In this document: one piece after another, positions 12,594 through 25,559 of the stretch
Layout of the letters: every line of letters starts with the position of its first letter
How positions within the stretch are numbered: the stretch's first letter is position 1
Source of the DNA: Osedax fenrisi
Lineage: Eukaryota > Annelida > Polychaeta > Sabellida > Siboglinidae
DNA: 64,000 nt
Assembly: GCA_964019155.1 (NCBI GenBank)
Contig: OZ025245.1
Location: 5,571,223-5,635,222 of the forward strand
Direction: 5' to 3'
Position numbers and translations under genes: made by a program
Notes under the pieces: generated by a model
Database searches by the model: none
Seen by the model: the letters and a program-made list of their open reading frames with translations, nothing else
Told to the model about the DNA's origin: nothing

Positions 12594-14830
12594 AATCACA
12601 CACACAATTATTTATGTATATATATATACGTATTATATCTGAATAATCGCGTATAAATATAAATTATATTGCATATTATTTAAATGCATCACTAATCACT
12701 GAATGTAAAGAGCATATAACTTTATATAAAAATAACTCAATAGATAAAGGATAACTATATTACAAAGACTCGTTGAACGAGTGTAGTGAAGCATGACGGC
12801 GTTGGTTCCAATAATATGTGTCCCTATATACAGTATAAACACACATATATGTATACAAATATACTATATTATATAGTATCTACAATCTAATAATATATCT
12901 CTATGTAATTGTATATATGCATTATAATAAAAATGTATACATATGTGTAATATACACAATTAGCATTACACTCATAAATTATCTTCGTATTTTATTATAT
13001 GATATTTTGATTGACAGTTTAAGGCAAAGGACATTTGTCCTTGATTTCGGTCTAGTTTTTAAATATATGTTGCTTAATTTTGATTGGCCGCCCTTATCGC
13101 GTATTCACCATAATATATAGTCACTATACTAGTGTATATTAAATATATCGTATATAGGTACACATACTAAGATACGTAGAGATTATGTAATGCGTGAAAT
13201 GCATACTATTACATTTAATATTCTTATCTTATGATCGCATAGTAGTCTAATTATTAATGTATGATTCAATAATTAATCTTTCAACTAGTAGTGATGTGAT
13301 GTTAAAATGTGATCGAAATTTGATATCCTAATATTATACCAAAGCCCAGGGCTTTGATTATACTATGATTCATAGTTACTATGAACGCGCCTATTTTAAA
13401 TAGCATTTACTAAATAATTTAGGTAGTTGCCGATCTTAAATGTTAACATTTGAACATTCAATTGAATAAACTTGTAAGTTATACTTTCATTTTATATTTT
13501 ATACATATTAAAAATTAATACATACTTATTATATATAAATATAGCTTTAGAGATATTATATTGAATATGACGTTTTTCAATAATTATTAAATTTAAAATT
13601 ATTAATGAAAAAAGTTGTTAAATTCACTTATTAACAGCTATTTATTTTGTAGTTAAAATATAATAATGGTACACAATTGTATAGCATTAATTAATTTATG
13701 ACAATTAAAAACTTCTATTTAATAACTTATAATTTCTCTTTTATATATTAATTAGAGTAATTATTAGTATTTATTTTAAAATAAAAATTATTTTTAGAAT
13801 GTTTGTTTACAATATGGTTGCCATATAAAACGCCACCTGGCGATAACTATGTTTTGGTTACTATTACTGTTTGGTTACTATTATGGTCCTATACCAAATA
13901 AAACTTTTATTTACTTCGATGCATCATATGTCACATCATATGTGACTCACATATGATCATTTATTTATTATTATACTTATACTTATAACGTTATTTTAAA
14001 ATTGTAATACATTAATTTAATATATAAATTATTTATTATTATAATATTTGTATATTATATTATTAATATATTTCTTAATTTAATAATTAATATAGTCATT
14101 TAATAATTATAATTCGCAAGTATTGATTGTAAATTACAATTTGATTATATATTATTTTAATTATAATTAATACATTAATTTAATAGTATATAAATGATTT
14201 ATTATTATACTTTATTTAAAATATAATATCCAGGTCAGGCATAATATTTGGTAGCTAGTAATTTCTTACGAGGTAATTTCGTATGACTTCAATTTAATTT
14301 ATTTCATAATAATACAGTTTTTATACTAATATATATATATATATATATATAATAAATTATTAAATATAGTTATTTTTAAATTGTAATATATTTATTATTA
14401 TACTTATTATTTATAACACTATATAAAATATAATATGTATATCTTTTAATTTAATTATATATTTTCCGTATAAGTTATATCATACACACTAGTGTGTCAA
14501 ATATCGAAATGAACATTTTTAATTTTACCTAATATATTGTAATCAAAACAAAAGGGTGATATATTCGATACGGGCAGATTACATAATACTCTCAAGTTGA
14601 TATTAAATGATACTAAATAATAATTGGGTGCCAGTTATCTCTTCATATTTAGTTGTAAGTTTATTTATATATAAGTATTTATATTTGATTTTATTATTTA
14701 TGAAAAATGTATTTGTATTTTTATCTAACCTATAATAATTATAAGATTTTCAAATGATACCAACCAATACAGCACTGGTACATACACGACTGACTGGTAT
14801 CCTGCCTAGTATCCAGCAGAAAATTGAACA

Positions 14831-15882
14831 GTATACTCTGAATATGCATTGACCCGAACAAAGCTATAAAGAGGTCGGATGCACACTATGCAACGAGATG
14901 GATGAATTATTGATTCTTAACAAGGTTTATTTTTGAAACACGACTCTCATTGTATTGGTCCATTCACCTAGATTAAAGTCGATATTAAAAAATACAGCCC
15001 ATCTGATATTTATAGCCAGATATCGGCATAGCTTCAAATTATTTTTAAATATTTACTGGATATCTAGCAAATATAAGATTTTAAATTTGTAATACGTAAT
15101 TTATATATAAACATACATTTTATTCATCATAATTAATTAGTTAAATTAATGCTTATCATTATGATATAACTAATATAAATTATCCAATATAAATTACGGT
15201 ATTAATAAATTAATACCTCACATAGTGCATAAGTTATATCTGATAATACATATTTATAAACTATATTATATCTTATATCTGATAATATAATATATCTTGT
15301 GCAGATTATGTATCATAACCTTATTCTTATATCGTATGCTATTTTAAATTGTAATACATTTATTTATTTTAAAATCTGAATAATCAGCACCAAATTATAC
15401 TATATCTAGATTTATTGAAGCGGTCAATTTTTAACAAACAAATATTAATATATATGGGAACAGCTAAGTAAATATCCTAGTCTATGATTACCCAGGGAAT
15501 ATCGAATATGGTCCTTGTTTGTTCTATCACGATAACATTTTAAATTGTAACATTTATCACCATAAGTTTATTATATCATATAAATTATAATAAATTAGTA
15601 CATATAAATTATAATATAACTAACTATTTATTAAATATATAATTATATTATAAAATATTTATATAAGCTGGTATACAGCTATACAATTGAAATCATAAAA
15701 AGTAGTATTAAAAAATCACGATAACATTTTAAATTGTAACATTTATCACCATATATATAAAAAATATATAAAAAAGTATGTATTTTGTTTTGTTTATTTT
15801 AGCTGATCACTTTTTTACAATTTAATTTAAATTTTTACATATCGTATATTATACATTAAGCACTGTGTTATATATTGATAAC

Positions 15883-15927
<45 letters not shown>

Positions 15928-16609
15928 GACGTGAGGGGGTTTTGGGCGATACAATTTAGCTCTCGCCATAATAGTCAGTACTCCGTGAATATTAGTATTT
16001 AAATTGTAGATTGCGTATTAAAAAGATGTTAATATACTAGATAGCTATCTCGGATATGTATTTCATTATATCAAATTTATGTATTAACAATTCTAATAAT
16101 ACTAGTAAATATCAGTAAAATATGTTACGTGAGGGGTTTTGGGCGATAGTTCCAAATGTGTTAATAGGTGTCGCCCTATGTACTCAAACATTAAATTTGG
16201 CATTAAAATAAACTTTTTCGGATATTCGTCATAATTCGATGAAAAATATACAACACGCAATTTATAAAATATTATAATGATTTTATATTACTTTATATTA
16301 CTTTGTACCTATTACGTTTTTGATATAGTTACGCGTGTAGATTTATATGTATTTTTTTATAAATAATTAATTGATAAATAATGTAATTACTTTGATAAAT
16401 TTATTAATTTTATACCATAGAAAAATGTCATCACATGCTGATTATTATTTATAATTGTTAGATTATTAGATAATTTATATTTAATAATTATATTAGTATC
16501 ATCAGCAAATAATATGTATTTATTTTTTTGAGAACATAATATCATATAATTAATAAATATAGAAAAAAGTAATTGTCCAAGAATAGAATATTAGGGTACA
16601 CCATAAAAA

Positions 16610-16656
<47 letters not shown>

Positions 16657-18242
16657 ATATTTGTATACAAATATTATTCTATGATAATATATTATGCATA
16701 ATATATATACAATATATATATAATAATAATAATTTATTTCCTATAGTTAACTCAGCTCAGAGAACATTCTTCAGATGGATAATTTGAGTCGTTCGAGTAG
16801 ATATGGTTTTTATTTATTACACATCCGATATTGATTAATATTATAATATATTAATTTCATTATATATACAAATATGTATTCTGATATTAAAATTCATTGA
16901 ATATAGATTTAATTATACATACTTTTTTTTATATAAATAACTTATTTATAAAGAATGTGACATGTATTAATTTATAAATTAACATGAATAGAAATAATTA
17001 AATTAAATTATATATAATTATATTTTATAACAAATATATTTAACATTTATTCAGTTTAAAATTCAAAACAGTTTCTCAAAATATACAATATATATTTGTA
17101 TATATTTATATATTTGAAATTAATAATTTGTATTACATTAATATTCTATGATAAAAATGTTCTATAGTTAACTGTTAACTGTTCTATAGTTACTCAAATT
17201 GATTCAGAGAACATCAACCTGGCTAATACATGTCCTGCTTGTAAACAAGGTTTTTAATTTAAAATATTAAAATCATTTAATATGCATATATATTATATAC
17301 AATGTATAGTATACATATATTATGATATTAAAATAAATTTAATTATAATTGATTTATATGTATTTTTTTATAAATAATTAATTGATAAATAATGTAATTA
17401 CTTTGATAAATTTAACATGAATAGAAATAATTAAATTATATATTTACTAGAATAAATCATATATTATAATATACATGTAGTCTAATAACAATTTAATTAT
17501 AAATGCATTTATTTATTTAAAAAAATATTTTAAAATATTATTTCTCAAAATAGACAATATATAAAAATTAAATTATTATTCTATGTCTATATAATGTGTG
17601 AATATATACATATAACTATAGTTATATACTACTAATTATTTAATTGTCTATAGTTAGATCGGTTCAGAGATCATCAACCTGCACTGCAGATCTTGCAGGT
17701 GGGCTAATTCATGTTCTTCTTGTAAAAATGGTTTTTACTTACTTAAACTTTACTTTACTTTATGCAATATTAAGATTAAAATATTTTATATTTATTTAAA
17801 ATATAAATATGTAATCTGATATACATTTAATTTAAATGTATATATTTAAGGGGATACCGAAGAACGCCCGCAATTTCGGCGTTTACATGCAATTAGATAG
17901 GATGTTTTTTAATATTAAAAATAGCGGCCTTCATTGAATATATTACCGATTTTAATAATTTTTATATATTTATATTAATTAGAATTATATCTCTGTTTCT
18001 GTGTGAGAACTTTTGAATATGATATATATTCGTCGAGTAATTCATGGTTGAACTTCATTACCGATTTTTTCCGGTATTTTAGTGTATAAAAGTTACAAAA
18101 TGTACCATATAAAATGTAATAATAAATATTTTAAAAAAGTCTCTAACCACATGTTAGATATATATATTATCTATAATATGTAGTAAAAATTATGAGTGTA
18201 GCTAAAACAACGATCTCTAAACATTGACGTTTATAACAGTAA
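14831..18242. repeat. Macro-repeat copy 3, 3' truncated
   Basis: Collinear with copy 2 from its first base through the phrase acgtttataacagtaa, then it switches to unrelated sequence (ttggcgaaaat) exactly where the 204-bp satellite would begin. The right edge of the macro-array is therefore at the satellite boundary. Confidence 0.93.
16351..16606 (-). pseudogene. Non-LTR RT relic (in copy 3)
   Basis: Third copy of the same dead RT fragment, at the position expected from the 6857-bp period. The stop pattern is the same. Confidence 0.8.
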
Positions 18243-18256
18243 TTGGCGAAAATATT

Positions 18257-18600
18257 TATACTGAGAAAAACACATTCAAAGATTACCAATAATATTTCTT
18301 AATTTTGTATGAAAATAGATATTTATTGTATTGGATATATACTTGTATAATACATACATATGATATATTAGATGTATATATATATTCAGCATATATATAT
18401 ATATATATATATATATAGTATATACATATATATATATATATAGTATATACATATATAATGTATATATACTGAGAAAAACGCATTCAAAGTTTACCAATAA
18501 TATTTTGTATGAAAATTTATATTTATTGTATTGGATATATACTTATATAATACATACATATGATAGTTTAGATGAATATATAGTCATCATATATATATTT
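18257..18600. repeat. 210-bp tandem duplication with AT core
   Basis: The phrase tactgagaaaaac, then cattcaaag and taccaataatat, occurs at 18257 and 18467, 210 bp apart. Between them lie alternating TA tracts (18380-18460). Open frames here encode only YIYI-type runs from TA repeats and are spurious. Confidence 0.85.
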
Positions 18601-18628
18601 ATATATTCATATATATAGTTATTTTTAT

Positions 18629-19017
18629 ACTTATTGTATAGGCTATTCTGAGATAAAATGAATATATATTGTATGACTATTTTGATATAACAAATATTGT
18701 ATGTGATAAATAAATTTACTTATTGTATAGGCTATTCTGACATAAAATGAATATATATTGTATTGACTATTTTGATATAACAAATATTGTGTGATAAATA
18801 AATGTACTTATTGTAGGCTATTCTGACATAAAATGAATATATATTGTATTGACTATTTTGATATAACAAATATTGTGTGATAAATAAATTTACTTATTGT
18901 ATAGGCTATTCTGACATAAAATGAATATATATTGTATTGACTATTTTGATATAACAAATATTGTATGTGATAAATAAATGTACTTATTGTATAGGCTATT
19001 CTGACATAAAATGAATA
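18629..19017. repeat. 86-90 bp tandem repeat, about 4.4 units
   Basis: Units starting acttattgta begin at 18629, 18718, 18806, 18892 and 18982. Each contains ggctattctgacataaaatg and ttgatataacaaatattg. Length differences come from small indels at the unit ends. Confidence 0.92.
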
Positions 19018-19110
19018 TTTGTGATATTTATGAAATGAAATAAGAAAAAAGAATACAATTATACATTTTATGTAATAATTGTAAATGGTAGGCTAAAATA
19101 GGCACATCTT

Positions 19111-19600
19111 CTAGCCACCAGAACCAGAACTGTAGTCACTCCCTTGGGCCAGCTGTAATCGCCGGAGTCTTGCTTCTTTTGTTGATTCCGTCTTGTCTTT
19201 CTCTGCATTCTTGATCCGCAATATGTCCTGCTGCTTCGTGTAATCAAGTAGGACATCTCCTAACTCCAGTTCTAGTTGGTAATACAGCATCTGAGTTGAT
19301 ACTGTAGCCCCGTTGTTGTAGATGTTTACAGCTGTACTTATAGCATATTTGACTACGTGGAGACCGTCGAATTAGGACTGGAGGATATTTTGTTATATAA
19401 ATTAATAATTTGTAAATATGTTTATTGAAAATACCTTTTTTCATCTGTGCCATATAGTAGCATGTAAAGACTCGTTGCAGTTCTGAGTCAACCCGAGTAA
19501 ACACCTTGACAACAACGTATCAGCTGTGAGCTTCAGATACTTCTGGACATTCTTCTATCTTCTCTTAGACGTGGAAGATGACACTTCTACCTGTGGCTAT
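19111..19600 (-). pseudogene. Mutator-like transposase, C-terminal relic
   Basis: This segment is clearly less AT-rich than its surroundings. On the minus strand it reads KYLKLTADTLLSRCLLGLTQ, then NCNESLHATIWHR. After a roughly 64-bp interruption and a frame change come LHVVKYAISTAVNIYNNGA, then LYYQLELELGDVLLDYTK and ILRIKNAERQDGINKR, and after one more frame change a C-terminus RRLQLAQGSDYSSGSGG ending at TAG (19111-19113). The order TQN-NES---IW, then a small conserved helix with YN-GA, then a basic tail ending in a Gly/Ser-rich end matches the C-terminal part of the Mutator-like transposase family (Pfam family named Mutator) found in many invertebrate genomes. The interruption has a GT near its start and CAG at its end, but splicing there does not restore frame, so I call a pseudogene. 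The N-terminal catalytic half is missing. An intron-bearing gene of another family is possible but less likely. Confidence 0.62.
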
Positions 19601-19606
19601 AGTTTT

Positions 19607-21140
19607 CATAATATTTATATCACTTATAAATATCATAATAGGTAAATAGTATTACTAAATACTTTATATTATACTATTTTATAATTATAAAAAAAGTATT
19701 ATATTTATTATAAGATATCTATTTAGTATAATTGTCTATGAATTTTAATAAAAATACACAATTAATTTGTAGAAATCTAATTAGTAAATAATTCAATAAA
19801 TAATAAATAATTTTATATTTATAAATTATAATCAATGATAATTATATCATAATAAACTATACAAATTTAATATACATTTACATTATGATAAATACAATAT
19901 AATTGATATAATTTTCATAATAGTTATATCACAAATTTAATATACACTTACATTATGATAAATTAGTATAAATACAATAGAATTTATATAATTTTCATAA
20001 TATTTATATCACTTATAAATATCATAATAGGTAAATAGTATTACTAAATACTTTATTTTATACTATTTTATAATTATAAAAAAAGTATTATATTTATTAT
20101 AAGATATCTATTTAGTATAATTGTCTATGAATTTTAATAAAAATACATAATTAATTTGTAGAATCTAGTTAGTAAATAATAATTCAATCAATAATAAATA
20201 ATTTTATATTTATAAATTATAATCAATATGATAATTATATCATTATAATAAACTATACAAATTTAATATACATTTACATTATGATAAATACAATATAATT
20301 GATATAATTTTCATAATAGTTATATCACAAATTTAATATACACTTACATTATGATAAATTAGTATAAATACAATAGAATTTATATAATTTTCATAATATT
20401 TATATCACTTATAAATATCATAATAGGTAAATATTATTACTAAATACTTTATTTTATACTATTTTATAATTATAAAAAAAGTATTATATTTATTATAAGA
20501 TATCTATTTAGTATAATTGTCTATGAATTTTAATAAAAATACATAATTAATTTGTAGAATCTAGTTAGTAAATAATAATTCAATCAATAATAAATAATTT
20601 TATATTTATAAATTATAATCAATATGATAATTATATCATTATAATAAACTATACAAATTTAATATACATTTACATTATGATAAATACAATATAATAGATA
20701 TAATTTTCATAATAGTTATATCACAAATTTAATATACACTTACATTATGATAAATTAGTATAAATACAATAGAATTGGTATAATTTTCATAATATTTATA
20801 TCACTTATAAATATTATAATAGGTAAACAGTATTTACAAATACTTTATATTATACTATTTTATAATTATAAAAAAAGTATTATATTTATTATAAGATATC
20901 TATTTAGTATAATTGTTTAGGAGTTTTAATAAAAATACGTAATTAATTAGTAGAAATCTAGTTAGTAAATAATAATTCGATACAATCAATAAATAATAAA
21001 TAATTTTATATTTATATTTATAAATTTAAAATTATAATCGATATGATGATTATAATCATTATAATAAATTATACACATTTAATATACACTTACATTATGA
21101 TAAATTAGTATAAATATAATATAATTGATAACATAATAAA
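19607..21140. repeat. 390-396 bp tandem repeat, about 4 units
   Basis: Units starting cataatatttatatcac begin at 19607, 19996, 20392 and 20788. The last unit is more diverged and fades out near 21140. Each unit contains aaaaaaagtattatatttatt and two internal variants of acattatgataaat. The array begins directly at the end of the transposase relic. Confidence 0.9.
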
Positions 21141-21776
21141 TATTATATATTTAATATCTAACATGTGTTATTTTGGTGGTTGATTTGTAATTTTTCGATC
21201 ATCTTTCGCCTTTTTGAGTAGCCAACCATACTGAAAATTCTCAAAACCTAGTATATGTAATATTGATTATATATGATATATTTATAATGAACTATAAATA
21301 TAAAATCTTAGTGGAAATAGAAGAAATTGAAGAAATAGATTGTAAACAAATTTATTAAACAAACTTTTGTCAAACCGGAATTAAAGAGACAGCTGAAAAT
21401 ATTAATCTGATATTAATATGAATACAAATGATTTGATTGGAGCTTGAACTCACGTGATGCAAAGATAATAATTATAGATAATACAATAACAGATCTATAG
21501 CAAATATGAGTTTTTCAAGTTTGAAAATTGATAAAACATTCATTATATGATACGTATTTCAAATTGATCATAATTAATCGAAATAAATTAAATATTTTAC
21601 ATATTTATTTTATACATACCTTCATAAAAGACAACTTTTAACATGTTTATATGAATCTTTCAGCCATAAAAATTCATATTTAAATAAATAATATATTATT
21701 TATCAGTATTAGCTCAAAATAATGTTTTACAAAAAAAATTAAAAAACGAAAATTACAAACTTCGGTATCCCCTTAA
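21141..21776. other. Unclassified segment ending in a TTAA terminus
   Basis: Single-copy, slightly less AT-rich sequence with no convincing open frame. It ends with cttcggtatccccttaa at 21760-21776, the inverse of the terminus at 3926. No matching left end is visible, so it may be one end of a degraded element. Confidence 0.35.
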
Positions 21777-21819
21777 ATACTTTAAAAATTAATTATAAAT
21801 AACTTATTTATACATAATG

Positions 21820-22050
21820 TGAAATATAGGTAAATTTTATAAATTTAACATAAATAGAAATAATTAAATTATACACCTAAATAAATATATTTTAAATTAA
21901 TAATTGTTATTAAATAATTATTATATTATAATAATGTTTGAATATTTATATAATAATAATTTTAATTTCCTATAGCTAATTCAAACCGATTCAGAAAACA
22001 TTAACCTGGGCTAACCTATCAGATTCTCATAAAAATGGTTTTTACTTAAC
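21820..22050 (+). repeat. Diverged copy of macro-repeat subrepeat
   Basis: Contains, in order, ataacttatttata, aacataaatagaaataatta, cctatagctaattc, gattcagaaaacattaacct, gggctaac and aaaaatggtttttactta. These match the subrepeats at 2821-3810 in the same order, with many substitutions. It therefore predates the macro-repeat amplification. Confidence 0.6.
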
Positions 22051-22119
22051 ATACAATATTAAAATATGTTAAATTTATTAAATATATAAATATCTATTAA
22101 TTATTTTACTAGTATAAAT

Positions 22120-22168
22120 CATATTATATATATATATATATATAATATGAATATAGTTTAATTACATT

Positions 22169-22203
<35 letters not shown>

Positions 22204-22560
22204 GATATATAATATACGGAATGAGAAGACAAAACGGGCATATAAATACGGAATACGCTGACACGAAGATTAGGCCGACAATTTTGTGTCAACCACCTAC
22301 TTTAATTTATGAATTACTATATGTTAGAGAAATAATTGGTATCTAATTAAATAATATTTTAATAATCGTTATATTATAATGAATATATTTAATTATCATT
22401 TGGTTTTATAGAGAATAGACTATAAATAATTACATTTTTAGATTTCTGCGTGTATATACTTGGTTACACAAAAAAACGGAATCTGTTGACACACTGTTTT
22501 TACCGAAATACAGCAACTTAATGCGTATATGTCAAATGGCAATTTATGAATTAATATATT
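22120..22560. repeat. (TA)n runs and a weak 256-bp duplication
   Basis: Two (TA)n tracts lie at about 22126-22143 and 22179-22210. After them, acggaatacgctgacac (22238) with aatttatgaattactata is echoed by acggaatctgttgacac (22484) with aatttatgaattaatata. This suggests an old tandem duplication of roughly 250 bp. Confidence 0.45.
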
Positions 22561-23495
22561 AAATGTACTTTAGAATAAATATATTGAATAAAAATATAAA
22601 AGATGTTATTAATTAAAAATATACATTTTGAATTAAATATTATTATTATTTTGTAAAAATATACATCAATTTCTATTTATAATCAAAGATTTGTATGACT
22701 CATAAAAACTTAGGAAATAGTAGTAATTATTTAAATTTCAATATTATTATTTCAGATTATTTCAAAATTTGAATAATAATAAATAATGTGTATATTATTA
22801 AATATAGTAGGTATTATATTTTAATAAATTATCTATGTATATATATAGTAAATAAATATATAAATGTATGTTATATATTATTGAATATAGAATCGTAAGT
22901 AAGATACTATAGTAACATTTTCGAAATATTTGTTTTTCAATAAGTTATTTATTTTTCATTATATTACATTATTAATTCATTTTAACCTTCCTATATAATA
23001 TCTAATATTAGTAATATTACTATAATTTTTAATATTTCCAAACTAGTATAAAATGTAAATACTATACATTTATAGTCTACGAATAACCCAACTATAATGT
23101 ATTTGTACGATATAAATAAAACCATAGGAATACGATTTTTTATATTGATGCTATTATAATAAATTTGATATCATTAGACATATTATTAAATTCTATAATA
23201 GAAGTATTTTAGTTTATTTTTATTTAAAAAAAAGTTATGCACAAAAAAAATAGTAAAAATAATACATGGTGTAGATAGGAATTATGCATGTTTTAATTAA
23301 TTTATAATACTTATGCAATCATGATTCATTCAATAATTTATATTTTTTAATAGTATATATTCGATATTATTAACACATAGATTAATAATCATATTTGTAT
23401 CCGCTTTTTGTATTGTATTCAATAAATATATATTATTATTATATAATTATTATAATATATACACACTTATATAATTATGTAAGCCTATTTATTTA
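22561..23495. other. AT-rich single-copy stretch, no gene
   Basis: Very AT-rich with short TA tracts. I see no open frame with recognisable content, no repeat structure and no RNA gene. Confidence 0.6.
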
Positions 23496-23502
23496 GTATT
23501 AA

Positions 23503-23956
23503 CAAAGATTTTGCGAAGCAAAGATATAACACTCCCTATACATGCAACATAATTTAGTAATATCCCCTGCTGCTGCTAGCAGTAGTATCAAAATCACTGA
23601 AATAGATTTAGGTTAGGCTCTATTTGCATACAACAATTTTTTCATTGCTCTATTAAATTACATGCAATATAAATTAGCTTTTATTTACTAAATATATACT
23701 TATAGCATTTAAAACATACATATCATATTTGTTTGTTATATATTAGTAATGAACACTTAGTTTTCATCATATAAATATTAATTTAAAGCATATTATTTAA
23801 CATTTTAAAAGTGTTTAGTTAAATACGAATTTACATTATAGATAACACATAGTTCCTAAAAGTAACCCGCTATAGGTGGCACTGGGGTATTTTGTATACA
23901 AATTCGAAAAACACGATTTCGCGTAAGTGTTATATCTTTCCTTCGGAAAATCTTTG
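23503..23956. mobile_element. MITE-like element with 30-bp terminal inverted repeats
   Basis: The left end 23503-23532 (caaagattttgcgaagcaaa then gatataacac) and the reverse complement of the right end 23927-23956 match at 28 of 30 positions. The element is about 454 bp, has no open frame and is less AT-rich near its ends, for example aacccgctataggtggcac near 23863. Both mismatches fall inside a small hairpin within each end: left tttgc-gaa-gcaaa, right (other strand) tttcc-gaa-ggaaa. The possible target duplication is short and unclear (gtatta outside the left end, gtatta outside the right end). Non-autonomous DNA transposon is the natural reading; the superfamily is unknown. Confidence 0.8.
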
Positions 23957-25195
23957 GTATTAATTCAATATAAATATAATGGGATATGTATATAGATATA
24001 CAAAATGTTTAATCTGGTATATATATATATACCTCAATCCAAAGTGGCGAGTATTAGAATCATTTAGAATTATATTTTAAAGTGATACCACACATGAAAA
24101 TATACGCACGAAACAACCTCACTTGCGAATATCAAACGTTTCTATAAAAACATAATTATTTTCAAAATGCATGCGAATATTCGTAGGTATTTACGTTTTA
24201 CTTCTATTTATATACCTCACTTTAACTCTCCCTAATAAATTCAATATAATGTTAACATTTTAATTAATACATGTAAAAATGTATATAATTATACGAGGGA
24301 TTTCCATATAGTTTAGGTGTGGAATAGACTTTATAGATATAATAGCCATACCCGAGCTAGCTTTGCTATGTTTTTTATTGTTTATCTATCTATTTTTTAT
24401 TAATTATAGCGATTCCTGATTCTGCATTTCTGCCGTACACGACCCGTAACATTATGTATTATATATTAACTCATTGATAACAAAATTATTGTCTAATTAA
24501 TTGATAACGAATTATATTGTTGATTTTATTTTATATTGTATAAAATACTTTTACTATAATTTTAAATAAGCATTTTTTATATTTTCGATAATGATAAGTT
24601 ATTAGTATTTAAATCGTAATTGAACCAAAATCATATTTTGATACCCGAAACCTTCCATGTAGTCAATTACCCGAAACTACCCGACATCATTTACAACACT
24701 AATATGTATATTATATTTAAATATTTATAAAAATATATATATATATTAGTCATTAATATTTTCTTGTATAAAAGAATAATAAATTAATTATGGATTCTTA
24801 CATGTCAATTTTATTTCAAATTAAAATACTAAATATATCAATTGTATCAATTATGTTATATTCATTTAAACAATAATCAATTAATTATTCTTGAAAACTT
24901 ATATAAATCTTTATATTTGATCAACATTAATAATTTAATTTATATCAAAAACAGATTTTATGTATTTGTATCAAATAATCATAAATATATTTAATTGTAT
25001 TTCATTTATTTATATTTGTTAGTGTAATTATATTAGAATAATACATTACATAAATATTATTATTTGATTCAAACATTAACATAATTATCAAAATCAAATT
25101 TAGTATATTTGTATATGAATCATTAATCAGAAATGTATTTATATTAAAGTATATTTGTATATACAAGTTGTTAAGTTATTAGAAAAAGAATCAAT
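23957..25195. other. AT-rich single-copy stretch, no gene
   Basis: No coding motif seen. Less AT-rich islands occur at about 24040-24200 and 24295-24450, but all frames there are closed. Direct echoes such as cttgcgaatat/catgcgaatatt near 24122-24180 are too short to classify. Confidence 0.5.
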
Positions 25196-25199
25196 GCGT

Positions 25200-25395
25200 T
25201 AAATACATTATTTATTAACTTTGTACATTTATCACGGCTCTTATAGATAGGCGTCTAGCATTGCTTAATCATGTGAGACGGTGATGTATGGGCATATCCC
25301 TAGCACTCGGCGTGTGTTAGTATAATGCGAGATAATAATAATAATACACAAAGTAATAGTGATAATAACATAACATCACCTCTTCTAAGAAGAAG
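25200..25395 (-). mobile_element. Possible 3' LTR remnant of the gypsy relic
   Basis: Downstream of the minus-strand integrase end, the minus strand shows a purine run (tagaagaggtgatg) followed by tgttatgttattatcac. It then continues with a GC-richer tract and a TATA-like ctataagagc. This order fits a polypurine tract followed by an LTR of a gypsy element. No second LTR was found to prove it. Confidence 0.35.
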
Positions 25396-25559
25396 ATATA
25401 TTACAGGACAAATCGGTAGGGAGTGTGCCTGTTCCTGGAGCTTCGGCGTATAGTTTCCTAAGCTGCTTTTGTTCTATAATAGCTGTGTGTGAGAGGATGG
25501 TATTATTATCAGATGGTGGTGTTGGGTAATTAGATAAATGTAGTGTTTGAGTGGGGGTA

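Larger units (their letters stand above)
7974..14830. repeat. Macro-repeat copy 2 (about 6.86 kb)
   Basis: Tandem copy of 915-7973 with six instead of seven satellite units. Point differences from copy 1 occur, for example g to a in the phrase cgcgtataaatat near 12650 and t to c near 13212, so it is not simply a copied read. The segment at 7900-8110, which spans the boundary of copies 1 and 2, is homologous to the core of the 54-64 kb tandem units. Confidence 0.95.
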
